Shown here: positions 33,527-43,809 of the stretch, piece by piece | Layout: every line of letters begins with the position of its first letter | Position numbering within the stretch: position 1 is the stretch's first letter | Assembly (NCBI GenBank): GCA_001915545.1 | Contig: MNQS01000001.1 | Coordinates: forward strand, 53,024 to 117,023 | Length of the DNA: 64,000 nt | Source of the DNA: Bacteroides sp. 43_108 | GTDB taxonomy: Bacteria > Bacteroidota > Bacteroidia > Bacteroidales > Bacteroidaceae | Direction of reading: 5' to 3' | The notes under the pieces: generated by a model | Told to the model about the DNA's origin: nothing | The model's database searches: none | What the model saw: the letters and a program-made list of their open reading frames with translations, nothing else | Translations under genes and position numbers: made by a program

Positions 33527-34882
33527 TCAATCTTCCTTGATTCTAATAAGCGCATTAGCCAATATAGCTGTCAAACCTCCGGTTGTTATTCCAGAAGAGA
33601 ATATATTGCGCAAAGTCTCCGGAAGCTGGCACAATATATCCGGAACAAGTTCAACGCTCAATCCGAAAGAGAAGCTCAGCGCCATTACCAAAGTAGCCTT
33701 ACGGTTGATTTTCTGCGATGAGATGATGCGTATACCGGCAGCCGCAACTGTTCCGAACATAAGCAACGTTGCTCCACCGAGAACCGGCTCAGGCATAAGC
33801 GAGAACACAAGTCCTACAGCCGGGAACAATCCGAGCAGAACAAGCATGCCGGCAATGAAATATCCTACATAACGGCTTGCAACACCTGTAAGCTGTATCA
33901 TTCCATTATTTTGCGCAAAAATAGAATTTGGGAACGAATTGAATACTCCTGCAAGCATTGAGTTGAATCCGTCTGCAAGAATACCTCCTGAAGCCCTGCG
34001 AACAAACTTTTCGCCTTCTACCGGTTCGCCGGATATAAGAGAATTTGCAGTGATGTCGCCATAAGCCTCTATAGCTGTAATGAGATACACAAGTCCCAAA
34101 GCAATTATAGACGATATGTCAAAAGAAATACCGTAGCGGAAAGGTACTGGTATATTGAATCCTCCGAAATCGTTCACCGTTGAGAAATTTACAAGTCCCA
34201 TAGCCCATGCAACGGCATAACCTACAGCCAGACCTATGACGATGGAGCTCATTCTCAAATATCTGTTTGAACTTCTGTTGAAAAGAATTATAAGCACCAG
34301 CACAAGAGCTGCAAGACCTACATGCTGTAAAGCGCCGAAAGTGCCGTCAGCCTTAGCCATTTCACCACCACCGCAAGCAGTGATGCCGACCTTTATCAAA
34401 CTCATACCGATAAGTGTCACCACTATACCAGACACAAGCGGAGTAATGATCTTTCGTGTATACTTCAATATACGGCTGACAATCATCTCAACAAAAGAAC
34501 CTGCTATCGTAGCACCGAATATAGTGCTCAATCCTGCTGTTCCGCCCAATATGTTGCCTGCAGCAATTATCGGGCCTATAAATGAGAAGCTGGTACCCTG
34601 CACGCAAAGAAGCCCGCATCCTATAGGACCAACACGTCTGCACTGAATGAAAGTTGAAATTCCTGATGCAAAAAGCGACATAGACACAAGGAAACCTGTC
34701 GTCTCCAAATCAAGCTTCATCGCACCTGCAATTATGAGAGGCGGAGTTATTATGGCAACAAATATCGCCAACAAATGCTGCAGTGCAGCAAAAAAAGTAT
34801 CTTTCAAAGGCGGACGGTCATTGAGTCCGTAAATAAGACCATTTCCGGCAGTCGAACCTGCATTCTGATTATCCTGTTCCAT
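33527..34882 (-). CDS. pbuX: NCS2-family xanthine/uracil permease
   Basis: 451 residues, about 12-14 membrane helices. NCS2 features: LQHLLAIFVAIITPPLIIAG near the start, the CVQGTSFSFIGP helix-3 loop, ITAIEAYGDITANS in helix 8 and NNGMIQLTGVASR in helix 10. It imports a purine base with protons; pairing with xpt points to xanthine. It lies 41 nt downstream of xpt in a two-gene operon. Confidence 0.9.
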   Translation of the reverse strand: MEQDNQNAGSTAGNGLIYGLNDRPPLKDTFFAALQHLLAIFVAIITPPLIIAGAMKLDLETTGFLVSMSLFASGISTFIQCRRVGPIGCGLLCVQGTSFSFIGPIIAAGNILGGTAGLSTIFGATIAGSFVEMIVSRILKYTRKIITPLVSGIVVTLIGMSLIKVGITACGGGEMAKADGTFGALQHVGLAALVLVLIILFNRSSNRYLRMSSIVIGLAVGYAVAWAMGLVNFSTVNDFGGFNIPVPFRYGISFDISSIIALGLVYLITAIEAYGDITANSLISGEPVEGEKFVRRASGGILADGFNSMLAGVFNSFPNSIFAQNNGMIQLTGVASRYVGYFIAGMLVLLGLFPAVGLVFSLMPEPVLGGATLLMFGTVAAAGIRIISSQKINRKATLVMALSFSFGLSVELVPDILCQLPETLRNIFSSGITTGGLTAILANALIRIKED

Positions 34883-34923
34883 TTACCTATAAATATCTTT
34901 ATTACCTTATTAAAAATCCGACA

Positions 34924-35493
34924 TCAGTCTCTTATCACAATACGGCAGTCGTCAAGACTGTCTATTATTGCAAGCGATTCCACATGAACGCCACGTTCTC
35001 TCAAAAAATCGCCTCCATGCTGGAATGATTTTTCAATAAGGAATCCCATACCTACAAGCTCTGCACCAGCCTGCTCGACAAGGTCTATTATACCCTTGGC
35101 AGCATTGCCGTTAGCAAGAAAATCATCAATAAAAAGCACCTTATCGCCAGGACACAGATAATCCTTGCTCACGCACACGTTATATGAACTGTTTTTAGTG
35201 AACGAGTATACGGTCGTAGACAGCATATTCTCCATAGTGCTTGGAACCTTCTTCTTTGCAAAAACCACAGGAAGTTCCAACAAGTAGCCCACCATTATAG
35301 CCGGTGCTATACCGCTGGCCTCGATTGTCACAATCTTGTTGATTTTAGTACCGGCAAAACGGCGTACAAATTCAACTGCCATAGACTTCATCAGAATAGG
35401 ATCCATCTGATGATTGATGAAATTGTCAACCTTGAGTATTCCTCCGTCAAAACATCTTCCATCCCGCATAATGCGATCTTTCAGTGCTCTCAT
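34924..35493 (-). CDS. xpt: xanthine phosphoribosyltransferase
   Basis: 189 residues. PRPP-binding loop [14 protein letters not shown], and the IEASGIAPA and [11 protein letters not shown] stretches typical of Xpt. It salvages xanthine to XMP in the cytoplasm and forms an operon with the permease. No purine riboswitch is visible in the short leader. Confidence 0.95.
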   Translation of the reverse strand: MRALKDRIMRDGRCFDGGILKVDNFINHQMDPILMKSMAVEFVRRFAGTKINKIVTIEASGIAPAIMVGYLLELPVVFAKKKVPSTMENMLSTTVYSFTKNSSYNVCVSKDYLCPGDKVLFIDDFLANGNAAKGIIDLVEQAGAELVGMGFLIEKSFQHGGDFLRERGVHVESLAIIDSLDDCRIVIRD

Positions 35494-35530
35494 ACTGCAA
35501 ATGTTCTAGTTAAATGTTTCAATAAAGTTG

Positions 35531-35538
35531 CAAAGTTA
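35531..35538 (-). promoter_or_regulatory. xpt promoter, -7 element
   Basis: TAACTTTG on the minus strand followed by CAAC, about 38 nt before the xpt ATG. Confidence 0.55.
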
Positions 35539-35609
35539 AGTTTTTTCGGTCACAATATCCACACATAACCACCCATTTGTTTCACATCGCGCCTCGACTT
35601 TAACGTCTG

Positions 35610-35870
35610 TCAGCCATCAGAATGCTTCTCCAGCCACTTTTTAGCGTATTCGCATACGGCAACACGCTTCAGACATTTTTCGTCGGCATACTTATAGGCT
35701 GCAGCAACTAAAGCCGAAGCCAAGCCACGGCCTTCAAGAGGACTCGGAACGATGGTATGCACGATAATCAGTTCACCTGCATTTTCCACATATTCCACAT
35801 ACGCTTCACTTCCTTCCATTTCGATTGAGAATCTACAGACTTCGGGTCTGTGAACAATGGTGTATTCCAT
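35610..35870 (-). CDS. small YjdJ-type GNAT acetyltransferase
   Basis: 86 residues from the ATG at 35870 (MEYTIVHRP); the eight extra residues from 35894 lack family support. Compact GNAT of the COG2388 kind: AYVEYVENAGELIIVHTIVPSPLEGRGLASALV is the acetyl-CoA loop region, and KRVAVCEYAKKWLEKH matches the C-terminal P-C-Y-x-W-H pattern. Substrate unknown. Single gene; the repeat array at 35977 lies upstream of it. Confidence 0.85.
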   Translation of the reverse strand: MEYTIVHRPEVCRFSIEMEGSEAYVEYVENAGELIIVHTIVPSPLEGRGLASALVAAAYKYADEKCLKRVAVCEYAKKWLEKHSDG

Positions 35871-35976
35871 AAAATATTCAGATTTAAAAGACAATAAAGT
35901 ATATCATTCACTATATACAAATGAACGACGCGTTTTGTTCACATATTTCCACATAACGCCTTCACAAAAAAACGCC

Positions 35977-36050
35977 AGAGGCTCAGAACAAAAATTACAA
36001 GCCCTCGAAACGATTATTCCGCGCGCTCAGAAATCTTTTCGCGAGCGCCC
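35977..36050. repeat. 22-bp-period GAGCGCTC-core array, locus C
   Basis: Cores AGAGGCTC (35977), AAGCCCTC (35999), GCGCGCTC (36021) and GAGCGCCC (36043) at exact 22-bp steps with AT-rich 14-nt spacers. It lies in the 400-bp gap between the small GNAT gene and the cvfB-like gene; that gap otherwise holds only the cvfB-side terminator at 36202. Confidence 0.75.
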
Positions 36051-36201
36051 ATAATTTCAATCCGGATAGTAATATGCCATACTGCATACGTTACAATGCC
36101 CAAACATCTATAATACATTCTTGGACAACAAATTTTGCCCAACCGTAGCTAATATGACAAAAAGGCTCCAGATCTATTTTAAACACAAAACAGAAGGAAA
36201 T

Positions 36202-36233
36202 AAAAAGGGATGCATCCTATATAGACACATCCC
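36202..36233 (-). terminator. terminator of the antiporter-tcdA-ABC-cvfB operon
   Basis: Read leftward: GGGATG, 15-nt loop, CATCCC, then TTTTTATTT. Confidence 0.7.
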
Positions 36234-36271
36234 ATAATATTTCAATGAATCATTGTTGCCACATTACATAG

Positions 36272-37156
36272 TCAATCTTCCAATCCTGCAAAACGTCCCT
36301 CAGGAGTAAGCTCGATTCCATCATCAAGAATCTTTATATAATGCTTCTTATAGAGATCGCCGACAGCCTTCTTGAAAGTTTTCTTGCTCACCTTAAACTC
36401 GGCATATATATCTTCAGCCGGACTTTTGTCATGATAAGGGGCAAAGCCTTCTTCCGTGCATTTAAGATAATTGAACAACTCTTCTGAAAAATCGGCCACA
36501 TGCTTGCGTCCGTGCGCTTGAAGCACCAAGTCAATCTTTCCGTCCTCACGAACATTCTTTACATACGCTTTCAATCGGTCACCGGTATGTATATCTCTAA
36601 AAAGTTCGTTCTGATAGATGAGTCCTCCGTATTTGTTTTCAACTATGGCCTTGAATCCAAGATCTGTTTTCTGCTGCACAAGGACATCTACGATTTCACC
36701 GGCTTTGTATGGTGGATAATCGTCAGAAATGAATTTGTCAACCTTTGCCGATGCTACTATACGATAGGTCTGCGAATCGATGTATACATAAACAATATAG
36801 CTTCTGCCGACCTGCATCTTACGGCGCTGCTCGCGGAACGGACAGAAAAGATCCTTCATCAGCCCCCAATCAAGGAAAGCTCCGTACTCGTTTACCCATT
36901 TCACTTCCAAATAAGCAAACTGATTTACTTCAACCAAAGGCGTTTCTGTCGTAGCCACCAGGCGTTCTTCACTGTCGAGATAGAGAAAAACGTCGATTAC
37001 ATCGCCTATTTTGCAATCTTCAGGCACATATCTTTTCGGAAGAAGTATCTCGCCAAGTTCTCCAGCACCGAGATACATACCGAAATCAACCTCCTTAACA
37101 ACTTCAAGCTTGTTCCATTTGCCAAGCCTTAGTTTAGGCATATTGTCATTGTCCAT
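36272..37156 (-). CDS. CvfB-like S1-domain RNA-binding protein
   Basis: 294 residues from the ATG at 37156 (MDNDNMPKL), preceded by a purine-rich stretch; the longer frame from 37195 would overlap the ABC gene by 26 nt. It has tandem S1-like OB domains (VVKEVDFGMYLGAGELGEILLP; VKWVNEYGAFLDWGLMKDLFCPFREQRRKM; VENKYGGLIYQNELFRDIHTGDRLKAYVKNVREDGKIDLVL) and a C-terminal winged helix (KVSKKTFKKAVGDLYKK). This is the layout of CvfB, an RNA-binding protein tied to virulence in Staphylococcus. The exact role here is unknown. Confidence 0.88.
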   Translation of the reverse strand: MDNDNMPKLRLGKWNKLEVVKEVDFGMYLGAGELGEILLPKRYVPEDCKIGDVIDVFLYLDSEERLVATTETPLVEVNQFAYLEVKWVNEYGAFLDWGLMKDLFCPFREQRRKMQVGRSYIVYVYIDSQTYRIVASAKVDKFISDDYPPYKAGEIVDVLVQQKTDLGFKAIVENKYGGLIYQNELFRDIHTGDRLKAYVKNVREDGKIDLVLQAHGRKHVADFSEELFNYLKCTEEGFAPYHDKSPAEDIYAEFKVSKKTFKKAVGDLYKKHYIKILDDGIELTPEGRFAGLED

Positions 37157-37169
37157 AATTTCCACTTCT

Positions 37170-37886
37170 TTATATATTCTGTTCGGATTCAACACTTGTT
37201 TCTTCTTTCTGCTTCATCTTTTTCGCAGATTCGGTACTGAGAATCATTCCATCTTTCAGATGTATTGTCCTATCAGTTGTTGATGCCAACTCCTCATCAT
37301 GCGTCACTATGACGAATGTCTGTCCAAACTGTTTTCTCAGTTCGAAGAAAAGCTGATGCAATTCAGCTTTGTTTTTCGTATCCAGACTTCCAGAAGGTTC
37401 ATCCGCAAGTATAACAGACGGGCGATTCATCAAAGCACGCGCCACAGCCACACGCTGCTTCTCTCCTCCAGACAGCTCATTAGGCTTATGCGAAGCTCTA
37501 TCTGCCAGTCCCATGAATCCAAGAAGTTCTTCGGCCCTGGCCTGAGCTTCCTTATGATTCATTCTAGCAATCATCGCCGGCATCATCACATTCTCTATTG
37601 CAGTGAATTCGGGCAGAAGCTGGTGAAACTGAAATACAAAACCGATCTGTTTGTTGCGGAAGCGCGAAATTTCATTATGCCCCAGCTTTGAAACATCCAC
37701 GCCGTTGATGACAACGCTTCCGCTGTCTGCGCGGTCCAAAGTACCCATAATCTGCAGAAGAGTTGTCTTGCCGGCACCGCTTGGACCTACAATACTGACG
37801 ATTTCACCGTCATTTATGTCCAGATCTATGCCCTTCAGCACCTGCAGATTGCCGAAGCTCTTTGTAATTCCTTTTAGAGTAATCAT
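37170..37886 (-). CDS. LolD-like ABC transporter ATP-binding protein
   Basis: 238 residues. Walker [12 protein letters not shown], signature [15 protein letters not shown], Walker [14 protein letters not shown], and the switch His in IVTHDEELA. The closest subfamily is LolD/MacB (lipoprotein release or efflux). No permease gene adjoins it; in Bacteroidota the partner permease is often encoded elsewhere. Its tail past residue 220 ([12 protein letters not shown]) is charged. It lies 15 nt after tcdA in the same operon. Confidence 0.88.
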   Translation of the reverse strand: MITLKGITKSFGNLQVLKGIDLDINDGEIVSIVGPSGAGKTTLLQIMGTLDRADSGSVVINGVDVSKLGHNEISRFRNKQIGFVFQFHQLLPEFTAIENVMMPAMIARMNHKEAQARAEELLGFMGLADRASHKPNELSGGEKQRVAVARALMNRPSVILADEPSGSLDTKNKAELHQLFFELRKQFGQTFVIVTHDEELASTTDRTIHLKDGMILSTESAKKMKQKEETSVESEQNI

Positions 37887-37901
37887 ATCTTAAATTATAT
37901 C

Positions 37902-38630
37902 CTATTTTTCTGTTAGATGTCGTATGACATATGCTGCCAGATAATTTCCGAAAGTAGCGGTCATATAAGAAACTGTTCCAGCCGTAGATTTCTTGTTTGT
38001 CTCATTTATTCTGATGACTGCATCCATATCCGGTGCCTGAGAACAAAACACAACCGGAAGACGGCGTCCCTGAAGACCACGTCTTTTCATTCCCGTCCGT
38101 ACCGCCTTGCTCAATCCGCAATTGAAGGTTTTCCATATATCTGCGTACTGTATCTGCGATATGTCTGTCTTGGCTCCTGCACCCATAGAACTTACTATAC
38201 CGATTCTGTTATTTAGAGCATAGGCTATCAGTCCGAGTTTCGGTGCAATCGTATCTATTGCATCAACTATAAAGTCAAATTTACCTGCACTGACGAACTC
38301 ACCGACATTTTCCTCGGTTATGTACTCGTGCAGAGCTGTAAGTGAAATTTCTGGATTTATATCTCTGAATCGTTCGGCCATCACGTCAACCTTACTTCGT
38401 CCAACGGTGGAATGCAATGCTGGAAGCTGACGATTGATATTTGTTACCGACACATCGTCGGCATCTATTATAGTCATACTGCCGATACCGGCACGACAAA
38501 GCATTTCTGCGGCATAGGCACCGACTCCGCCCACACCTGCAACAAAAACATTAGCACTTCGCAGACGCTCCATCGAATCCTGGCCAAACAGGATTTCTGT
38601 CCTCTGCATCCATTCGTTTTCCATCGACAT
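37902..38630 (-). CDS. tcdA: tRNA threonylcarbamoyladenosine dehydratase TcdA
   Basis: 242 residues. ThiF/E1-like ATP-binding domain: VFVAGVGGVGAYAAEMLCRAGIG and DADDVSVTNINRQLPA, then FIVDAIDTI. The SSMGAGAKTD and PVVFCSQ stretches match TcdA/CsdL rather than ThiF or MoeB. It cyclises t6A at position 37 of tRNAs. Second gene of the antiporter operon, 9 nt after it. Confidence 0.9.
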   Translation of the reverse strand: MSMENEWMQRTEILFGQDSMERLRSANVFVAGVGGVGAYAAEMLCRAGIGSMTIIDADDVSVTNINRQLPALHSTVGRSKVDVMAERFRDINPEISLTALHEYITEENVGEFVSAGKFDFIVDAIDTIAPKLGLIAYALNNRIGIVSSMGAGAKTDISQIQYADIWKTFNCGLSKAVRTGMKRRGLQGRRLPVVFCSQAPDMDAVIRINETNKKSTAGTVSYMTATFGNYLAAYVIRHLTEK

Positions 38631-38639
38631 TATAGTATT

Positions 38640-40772
38640 TTAACCGATTTTGCTTATCCATTTCGACATCCAGCGCGACATTCTGGATATGTTTGCAGCA
38701 GTTTTTCCGCGTGGTTCTGCAAACGTAAGATTATCCGGTTCTTCGCCGAACTGATCGGGATAAACTATCATAAGACTGTTGTTGGAGAAATATCGTTCCA
38801 AAAGTTTAGGCAACTGTTCGAAAGACTTCTGGTAAGAAATCGAACCTGTTCTGGCCGTAACAACGACAAACATGTGGTCGTAATTCATATCCTCGCTGAG
38901 AAGAAGCAGGTCGTCCCATGAATCAAGAAGTTCATAGCTGGCTCTGAGGTTTGGATGGGAATGTCTCACACGCGACATTATCAAAGCAGATGTACGTTCT
39001 GTTGCATGAAATACAATCTGACAACCGATTTCATCGGCTAATCTTGAGAGTCTTTCGACCCAACGTACAAATCCGGTTTCGAATTCAGCACGTTCAGGAA
39101 CAGCTACAACTATACGGCGTATCGTATTCAACGGCACAATGCTCTTGACTATTATTATCTGCCTAGACAAAGCACCGATCAATTCGGTTGTAAAACTTCC
39201 AAGATACGAATCGACAATAGATCGGCGGTGATGAAGGCCGATAATCAATTCGGTGGCATCATTTTCTCGAACCGCGTGCACAAGGCCGCTCGTTGGATTC
39301 GTGGCTAGACGGCTCTGAGTAACCATTTTCACATCTGCAGACGCAGCCACCTGCTCAGCCCTCGTCAGAATCTTACGGCTGTGCTCATGCATAGCCTCGC
39401 TGTGCTCATCATCATATACAACATTTATAGCTATAAGCTCGGAATTGCGTTTCTGATTTCGCATCATAATAGCCAATCCAACGATGCTTTCGATGTTGTC
39501 GTGATAACTTACCGGAATCATGATTTTCTCGGAGTCATCGGAATAATCCTTCTCGGATGCAGTTTCGTCAAGTCCTCTCAATGTAAGATTGCGTGCTGCC
39601 TGATCTGTCGCTATGGAACTGATAATACATGAAATGAGAATCATCATGACAACACCGTCGAGTACGGCATTGTTCATAAGCGGTTCGCCCGGACGTATTT
39701 CCAGTCCCGTACCTACCATAACCATGGCAAGAGCACCTGCGGCATGAGCCTCGGTCAGTCCGAACATCATAAGTCCGCTTGACGGATCCATCTTAAACAA
39801 TTTGCGGGTTATATGCGCTGCCAAAAGTTTCGACAGAGTTCCGGCAATGACCATAACAGCTACGACGACCAATGCACCTTCTTCTGTAAACAGAGGTTTG
39901 ACGTTGACCAGCATGCCGACACCTATAAGGAAATATGGGATGAAAAGGGCATTCCCTACAAATTCCACCCTGTTCATCAACGGTGATGTGCGCGGTATAA
40001 ATCTGTTGAGCACCAATCCTGACAAAAATGCGCCAAGAATACCTTCAAGGCCACACAACTCCGCCATTGCCGCAAAAAAGAATACTACGGCAATTACGAA
40101 TATGTACTGCATGACATTGTCGGAGTATTTTCGGAAAAAAGCTCTTATGATACGCGGACAAATGGTAAATATGCAAACAAAATATATTATGCATTTCACC
40201 GCAAACATCGACCAGTATATTGCATCGTTTCCACCTTTGAAAGTACCGCTTATGCTGGCAAGTATGAGAAGAGCCGAAAGAAGTGCAAACATGGTTGCAG
40301 CAATAGAAACAGTAACGCTTGGATGCTTGCCCAATCCGTATCTGCCGACAATAGGATATGCAACCAGCGTATGCGAAGCAAGAATACAAGCCAAGAGCAT
40401 TGATGCAGGCATACTGAAACCTAACACCCAATAACCGGAAATGAATCCGAACAAAAAAGGTATTGCAGTAGTCAAAGCTCCGAAAATAAGGCCTCGAGTC
40501 TGATTTTTCTTCAATCCTTCGAGATCCATTTCAAGACCGGCAAGAAACATTATGTAGTAGATACCCACTTTGCCGAACAATTCGAAGCTTCCGTCTCTGT
40601 CGAGCAAATCGAGTCCGTTCTCGCCTATAAGCGCACCAGCCAATATCATACCTACAAGATGAGGTATATGAAGGCGGTTGAAAATCATTGGAGCAAGAAG
40701 AATTATGCACAAAACAATGAAGAAGACCCACGTGGGATCCGTAATAGGCAAATATAAGGTTATAGCGTCCAT
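38640..40772 (-). CDS. CPA2-family cation:proton antiporter with C-terminal USP-like domain
   Basis: 710 residues. The N-terminal 410 residues form about 12 membrane helices with the CPA2 patterns HIPHLVGMILAGALIGENGLDLL, FLAGLEMDL, LASHTLVAYPIVGR and AELCGLEGILGAFLSGLVLNR. The C-terminal 280 residues are cytoplasmic with two universal-stress-like halves. It exchanges Na+ or K+ for protons and may be gated by nucleotides through the tail. First gene of the operon leading into tcdA. Confidence 0.9.
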   Translation of the reverse strand: MDAITLYLPITDPTWVFFIVLCIILLAPMIFNRLHIPHLVGMILAGALIGENGLDLLDRDGSFELFGKVGIYYIMFLAGLEMDLEGLKKNQTRGLIFGALTTAIPFLFGFISGYWVLGFSMPASMLLACILASHTLVAYPIVGRYGLGKHPSVTVSIAATMFALLSALLILASISGTFKGGNDAIYWSMFAVKCIIYFVCIFTICPRIIRAFFRKYSDNVMQYIFVIAVVFFFAAMAELCGLEGILGAFLSGLVLNRFIPRTSPLMNRVEFVGNALFIPYFLIGVGMLVNVKPLFTEEGALVVVAVMVIAGTLSKLLAAHITRKLFKMDPSSGLMMFGLTEAHAAGALAMVMVGTGLEIRPGEPLMNNAVLDGVVMMILISCIISSIATDQAARNLTLRGLDETASEKDYSDDSEKIMIPVSYHDNIESIVGLAIMMRNQKRNSELIAINVVYDDEHSEAMHEHSRKILTRAEQVAASADVKMVTQSRLATNPTSGLVHAVRENDATELIIGLHHRRSIVDSYLGSFTTELIGALSRQIIIVKSIVPLNTIRRIVVAVPERAEFETGFVRWVERLSRLADEIGCQIVFHATERTSALIMSRVRHSHPNLRASYELLDSWDDLLLLSEDMNYDHMFVVVTARTGSISYQKSFEQLPKLLERYFSNNSLMIVYPDQFGEEPDNLTFAEPRGKTAANISRMSRWMSKWISKIG

Positions 40773-41007
40773 AATTGCATCTTGCTTTAAAGTTGGAGTT
40801 TAGAAAAACAAAAAGTGAAACCAGCAGAAAACAGATGCATTCCTGCACATCCTGATGACGGAAAAATCACTCGCTTCATCAACTCCTGGATGATGATTCC
40901 GACACGTCCGCCTGTCAAAAAGCGGAACTTCTGCTGTTTTTGCATCACATGCTCTGCAAATATAACTAAAATATCAGTGTTTAGTCGTTTAAATCGTCAA
41001 ATTGTTA

Positions 41008-41015
41008 TATTTTTG
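41008..41015 (+). promoter_or_regulatory. asd promoter, -7 element
   Basis: TATTTTTG followed by CAC, 46 nt before the ATG at 41061. Because it lies inside the open frame that begins at 40815, it supports 41061 as the true start. Confidence 0.6.
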
Positions 41016-41060
41016 CACAAATGTCTTTACAGAAATAGATTAACATTAAATAAGTTGAAA

Positions 41061-42065
41061 ATGAAAGTAGCAATTGTAGGCGCCAGCGGTGCCGTAGGAC
41101 AAGAATTTCTCAGAGTTCTCGATGAAAGAAACTTTCCTATCGACGAACTTGTGCTCTTCGGTTCTGAAAGAAGCGCAGGAAGAAAGTATTCATTTCGTGG
41201 CAAAGAATACGAAGTAAAGCTTCTCCAGCACAATGACGACTTCAAGGGCGTTGACATAGCCTTCACCTCTGCCGGAGCCGGCACATCAAAGGAGTTTGCC
41301 GCAGACATAACAAAATATGGCGCTGTAATGATTGACAACTCAAGTGCATTCCGTATGGACGACGATGTACCTTTGGTAGTACCAGAGTGCAATGCAGAAG
41401 ACGCACTGAACCGCCCAAGAGGAATCATTGCCAACCCTAACTGCACAACTATCATGATGGTTGTAGTGCTCCAGCCGCTCGAAAAGCTAAGCCACATAAA
41501 GAGAATACACGTATCAAGCTATCAGTCTGCCAGCGGTGCAGGTGCTGCAGCAATGGAAGAGCTTCAGCAGCAGTACAAGGAAATCGTCAGCGGAGAGCCT
41601 ATCACTGTAAACAAGTTTGCTTATCAGCTGGCATACAACGTAATCCCTCAGATTGACGTATTCCAGGACAATGGATATACAAAAGAGGAGATGAAGATGT
41701 TCAACGAAACAAGAAAGATCATGCACAGCGATGTGAAATGTTCTGCAACATGCGTACGTATATCTTCACTCCGCTCACATTCAGAGTCTGTATGGATAGA
41801 AACAGAAAGACCTATCAGCGTAGAAGAGGCACGCAAGGCCATAGCTGAAGCTGACGGAGTAACACTTCAGGACGATCCAGCAAACAAGGTATACCCTATG
41901 CCTCTGTTCACAGCAGGAAAAGACGATATCTACGTAGGAAGAATCCGCAAGGACCTTGCCGACGAGAACGGACTTACATTCTGGCTCAGCGGCGACCAGA
42001 TCAAGAAAGGCGCAGCACTCAATGCCGTGCAGATTGCAGAGTACCTTGTAAAGGTTGGTCTGTAA
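41061..42065 (+). CDS. asd: aspartate-semialdehyde dehydrogenase
   Basis: 334 residues from the ATG at 41061, where the Rossmann motif starts ([16 protein letters not shown]). The frame runs 82 codons further upstream, but that part crosses the promoter and lacks family sequence. The catalytic Cys is C128 in NPNCTT; the [14 protein letters not shown] loop and the [10 protein letters not shown] region with the active-site His follow. It makes aspartate semialdehyde for lysine, threonine, methionine and diaminopimelate. Single gene with terminator at 42095. Confidence 0.96.
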   Translation: MKVAIVGASGAVGQEFLRVLDERNFPIDELVLFGSERSAGRKYSFRGKEYEVKLLQHNDDFKGVDIAFTSAGAGTSKEFAADITKYGAVMIDNSSAFRMDDDVPLVVPECNAEDALNRPRGIIANPNCTTIMMVVVLQPLEKLSHIKRIHVSSYQSASGAGAAAMEELQQQYKEIVSGEPITVNKFAYQLAYNVIPQIDVFQDNGYTKEEMKMFNETRKIMHSDVKCSATCVRISSLRSHSESVWIETERPISVEEARKAIAEADGVTLQDDPANKVYPMPLFTAGKDDIYVGRIRKDLADENGLTFWLSGDQIKKGAALNAVQIAEYLVKVGL

Positions 42066-42094
42066 GACTATATATTCTCAAAAATTTAATATAG

Positions 42095-42126
42095 CGAAGC
42101 AGGCATTATATGTCTGCTTCGTTTTA
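42095..42126 (+). terminator. asd terminator
   Basis: CGAAGCAG (42095-42102) / CTGCTTCG (42114-42121) with an 11-nt loop and a TTTTATTT tail. Confidence 0.8.
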
Positions 42127-42153
42127 TTTATAGACAAATTTCACTTATACCAA

Positions 42154-43692
42154 ATGAAAATAAGAACTATAGCATATATTACGCTTTGCTGTCTGGCCAC
42201 GGGTGGATGCCAAGATGATGCAACAAGTGAAGGCTATGACAAGTCATTGTCTATCAATATAGAAGAGCAGGAATTGAAGCTTGAGGAAAATCAGACAGAT
42301 ACATTACATATCACAGTAAAACAGGAATTGCCAAAGCTTAAGCAAGATATTATCCGTATATGCTCAACCGACTCAAATACAGATTTTCCGTTTGAAATCG
42401 ACACAATCTACGAAGAGAGTACAAACAGATATGCTATAGTTTTAGCAGACAAAGGAACATCAAACTTATACAACAGAAACGTGTATCTGTCGGTTTCCAC
42501 CGGCAACATCGATAAACCTTATGAAAAATCCGATACGTTCCACGTGTATAAAAGCTTTTTCACAGACCTTCCGGTGGTTTACATAAATACTCCAGAAGGA
42601 CAAAACGTGACATCAAAGGAAACATGGATGAGAGATGTATCCATCTGTATATACGACGAAAAGGGACGGCTTACATGGAATGGCATGACTGAGATAAAAG
42701 GAAGAGGCAATACAACATGGACATACCCCAAAAAGCCGTACACCTTAAGACTGGAGAAAAAATCAGAAATACTTGGAATGCCGGCACACAAACGTTGGAT
42801 ACTGCTTGCTAACTATATAGACAAAACATTGATGAGAAATCACATAGCATTCTTTTTGGCTAAAGCAGAGAAAACATCACTGGAGTGGACACCAAGAGGC
42901 GAATTTGTAGATTTAGTGTTCAACAACCGCCATGTGGGGAATTACTATCTATGTGAACAGATAAAAATAGATGAAAACCGCGTTAACATATATGAAAACG
43001 GTCCTGAAGACACAGACGGCGGCTTTCTGCTGGAGTTCGACAAGAATTTTGACGAAATCAATAAATTCCGCAGTGCGACGAGCGGACTTCCTGTCATGAT
43101 AAAAGAACCGGATGAGAATGACCTGACTAAAGCACAATTCAATTTTATACAAGAATTCATCAACGACGTTGACAAGAAAATATATGCATCAGATTTTGCC
43201 TACAAAAGAGATTACGCACAAGACGTAGATGTTATGACCTTTGTCGACTATTACCTCATATACGAACTCACCGGAAATGCAGAACTTGGATGGCCGAAAA
43301 GCTGCTATATGTACAAAGATAAGGGTGGCAAGCTGAAGGCCGGCCCTGTTTGGGATTTTGACTATGCTACATACGGACCGTTTTACTATTACTACAGGAA
43401 AGGTCCTTCGAACACAAGCATCTGGTGGTTTGCAAGACTGCATGAAGATCCTGCAATAATGCAATTGAGAAAAGAACGATACAACACTCTCCGACCGTCA
43501 CTCATAAAAGCCTTGGACGAAATAGAGAGAGTCAGGAAATACATAAAGAAATCAGCAGAAGAGAATTCAAGACTTTGGCCTATAGACCAATACGACATCA
43601 ACAAAGATGAAAAGAAAAGCTTTGATGAAGCAGTAACACTTCTACGCAATAACCTGCAAGGACAGTTTGAATGGATGGACAACAACATCTGA
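42154..43692 (+). CDS. CotH-kinase family lipoprotein
   Basis: 512 residues from the ATG at 42154. A lipoprotein signal peptide ends in ATGGC and QDDATSE follows. The first 130 residues are beta-rich; the CotH domain starts near 140 with IYTPEGQ-type VYINTPEGQNVTSKETW, then MTEIKGRGNTTWTYPKKPYTLRL, KRWILLANYIDKTLMRNHIAF and GPVWDFDYATYGP, all family landmarks. CotH in Bacillus phosphorylates spore-coat protein; surface CotH proteins in Bacteroidota are of unknown target. The next gene is 117 nt downstream without a visible promoter. Confidence 0.88.
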   Translation: MKIRTIAYITLCCLATGGCQDDATSEGYDKSLSINIEEQELKLEENQTDTLHITVKQELPKLKQDIIRICSTDSNTDFPFEIDTIYEESTNRYAIVLADKGTSNLYNRNVYLSVSTGNIDKPYEKSDTFHVYKSFFTDLPVVYINTPEGQNVTSKETWMRDVSICIYDEKGRLTWNGMTEIKGRGNTTWTYPKKPYTLRLEKKSEILGMPAHKRWILLANYIDKTLMRNHIAFFLAKAEKTSLEWTPRGEFVDLVFNNRHVGNYYLCEQIKIDENRVNIYENGPEDTDGGFLLEFDKNFDEINKFRSATSGLPVMIKEPDENDLTKAQFNFIQEFINDVDKKIYASDFAYKRDYAQDVDVMTFVDYYLIYELTGNAELGWPKSCYMYKDKGGKLKAGPVWDFDYATYGPFYYYYRKGPSNTSIWWFARLHEDPAIMQLRKERYNTLRPSLIKALDEIERVRKYIKKSAEENSRLWPIDQYDINKDEKKSFDEAVTLLRNNLQGQFEWMDNNI

Positions 43693-43809
43693 TTCATATA
43701 TCCAAACCTGCCATATCAAATCAAAAAAAATTAAGGAATTTCAATCTGTCATATCAGAAAGGACTCGCCCAACAGTAAAACAAGAATCCAAACTTTTCAC
43801 AAAACAGCT

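Noticed and set aside
34883..35600. purine riboswitch upstream of xpt
   Set aside because: The leader is only about 35 nt and the conserved purine-aptamer core is not there.
40815..41060. 82-residue N-terminal extension of Asd
   Set aside because: The promoter -7 element at 41008 and the Rossmann motif at 41061 show that the extension is untranslated.
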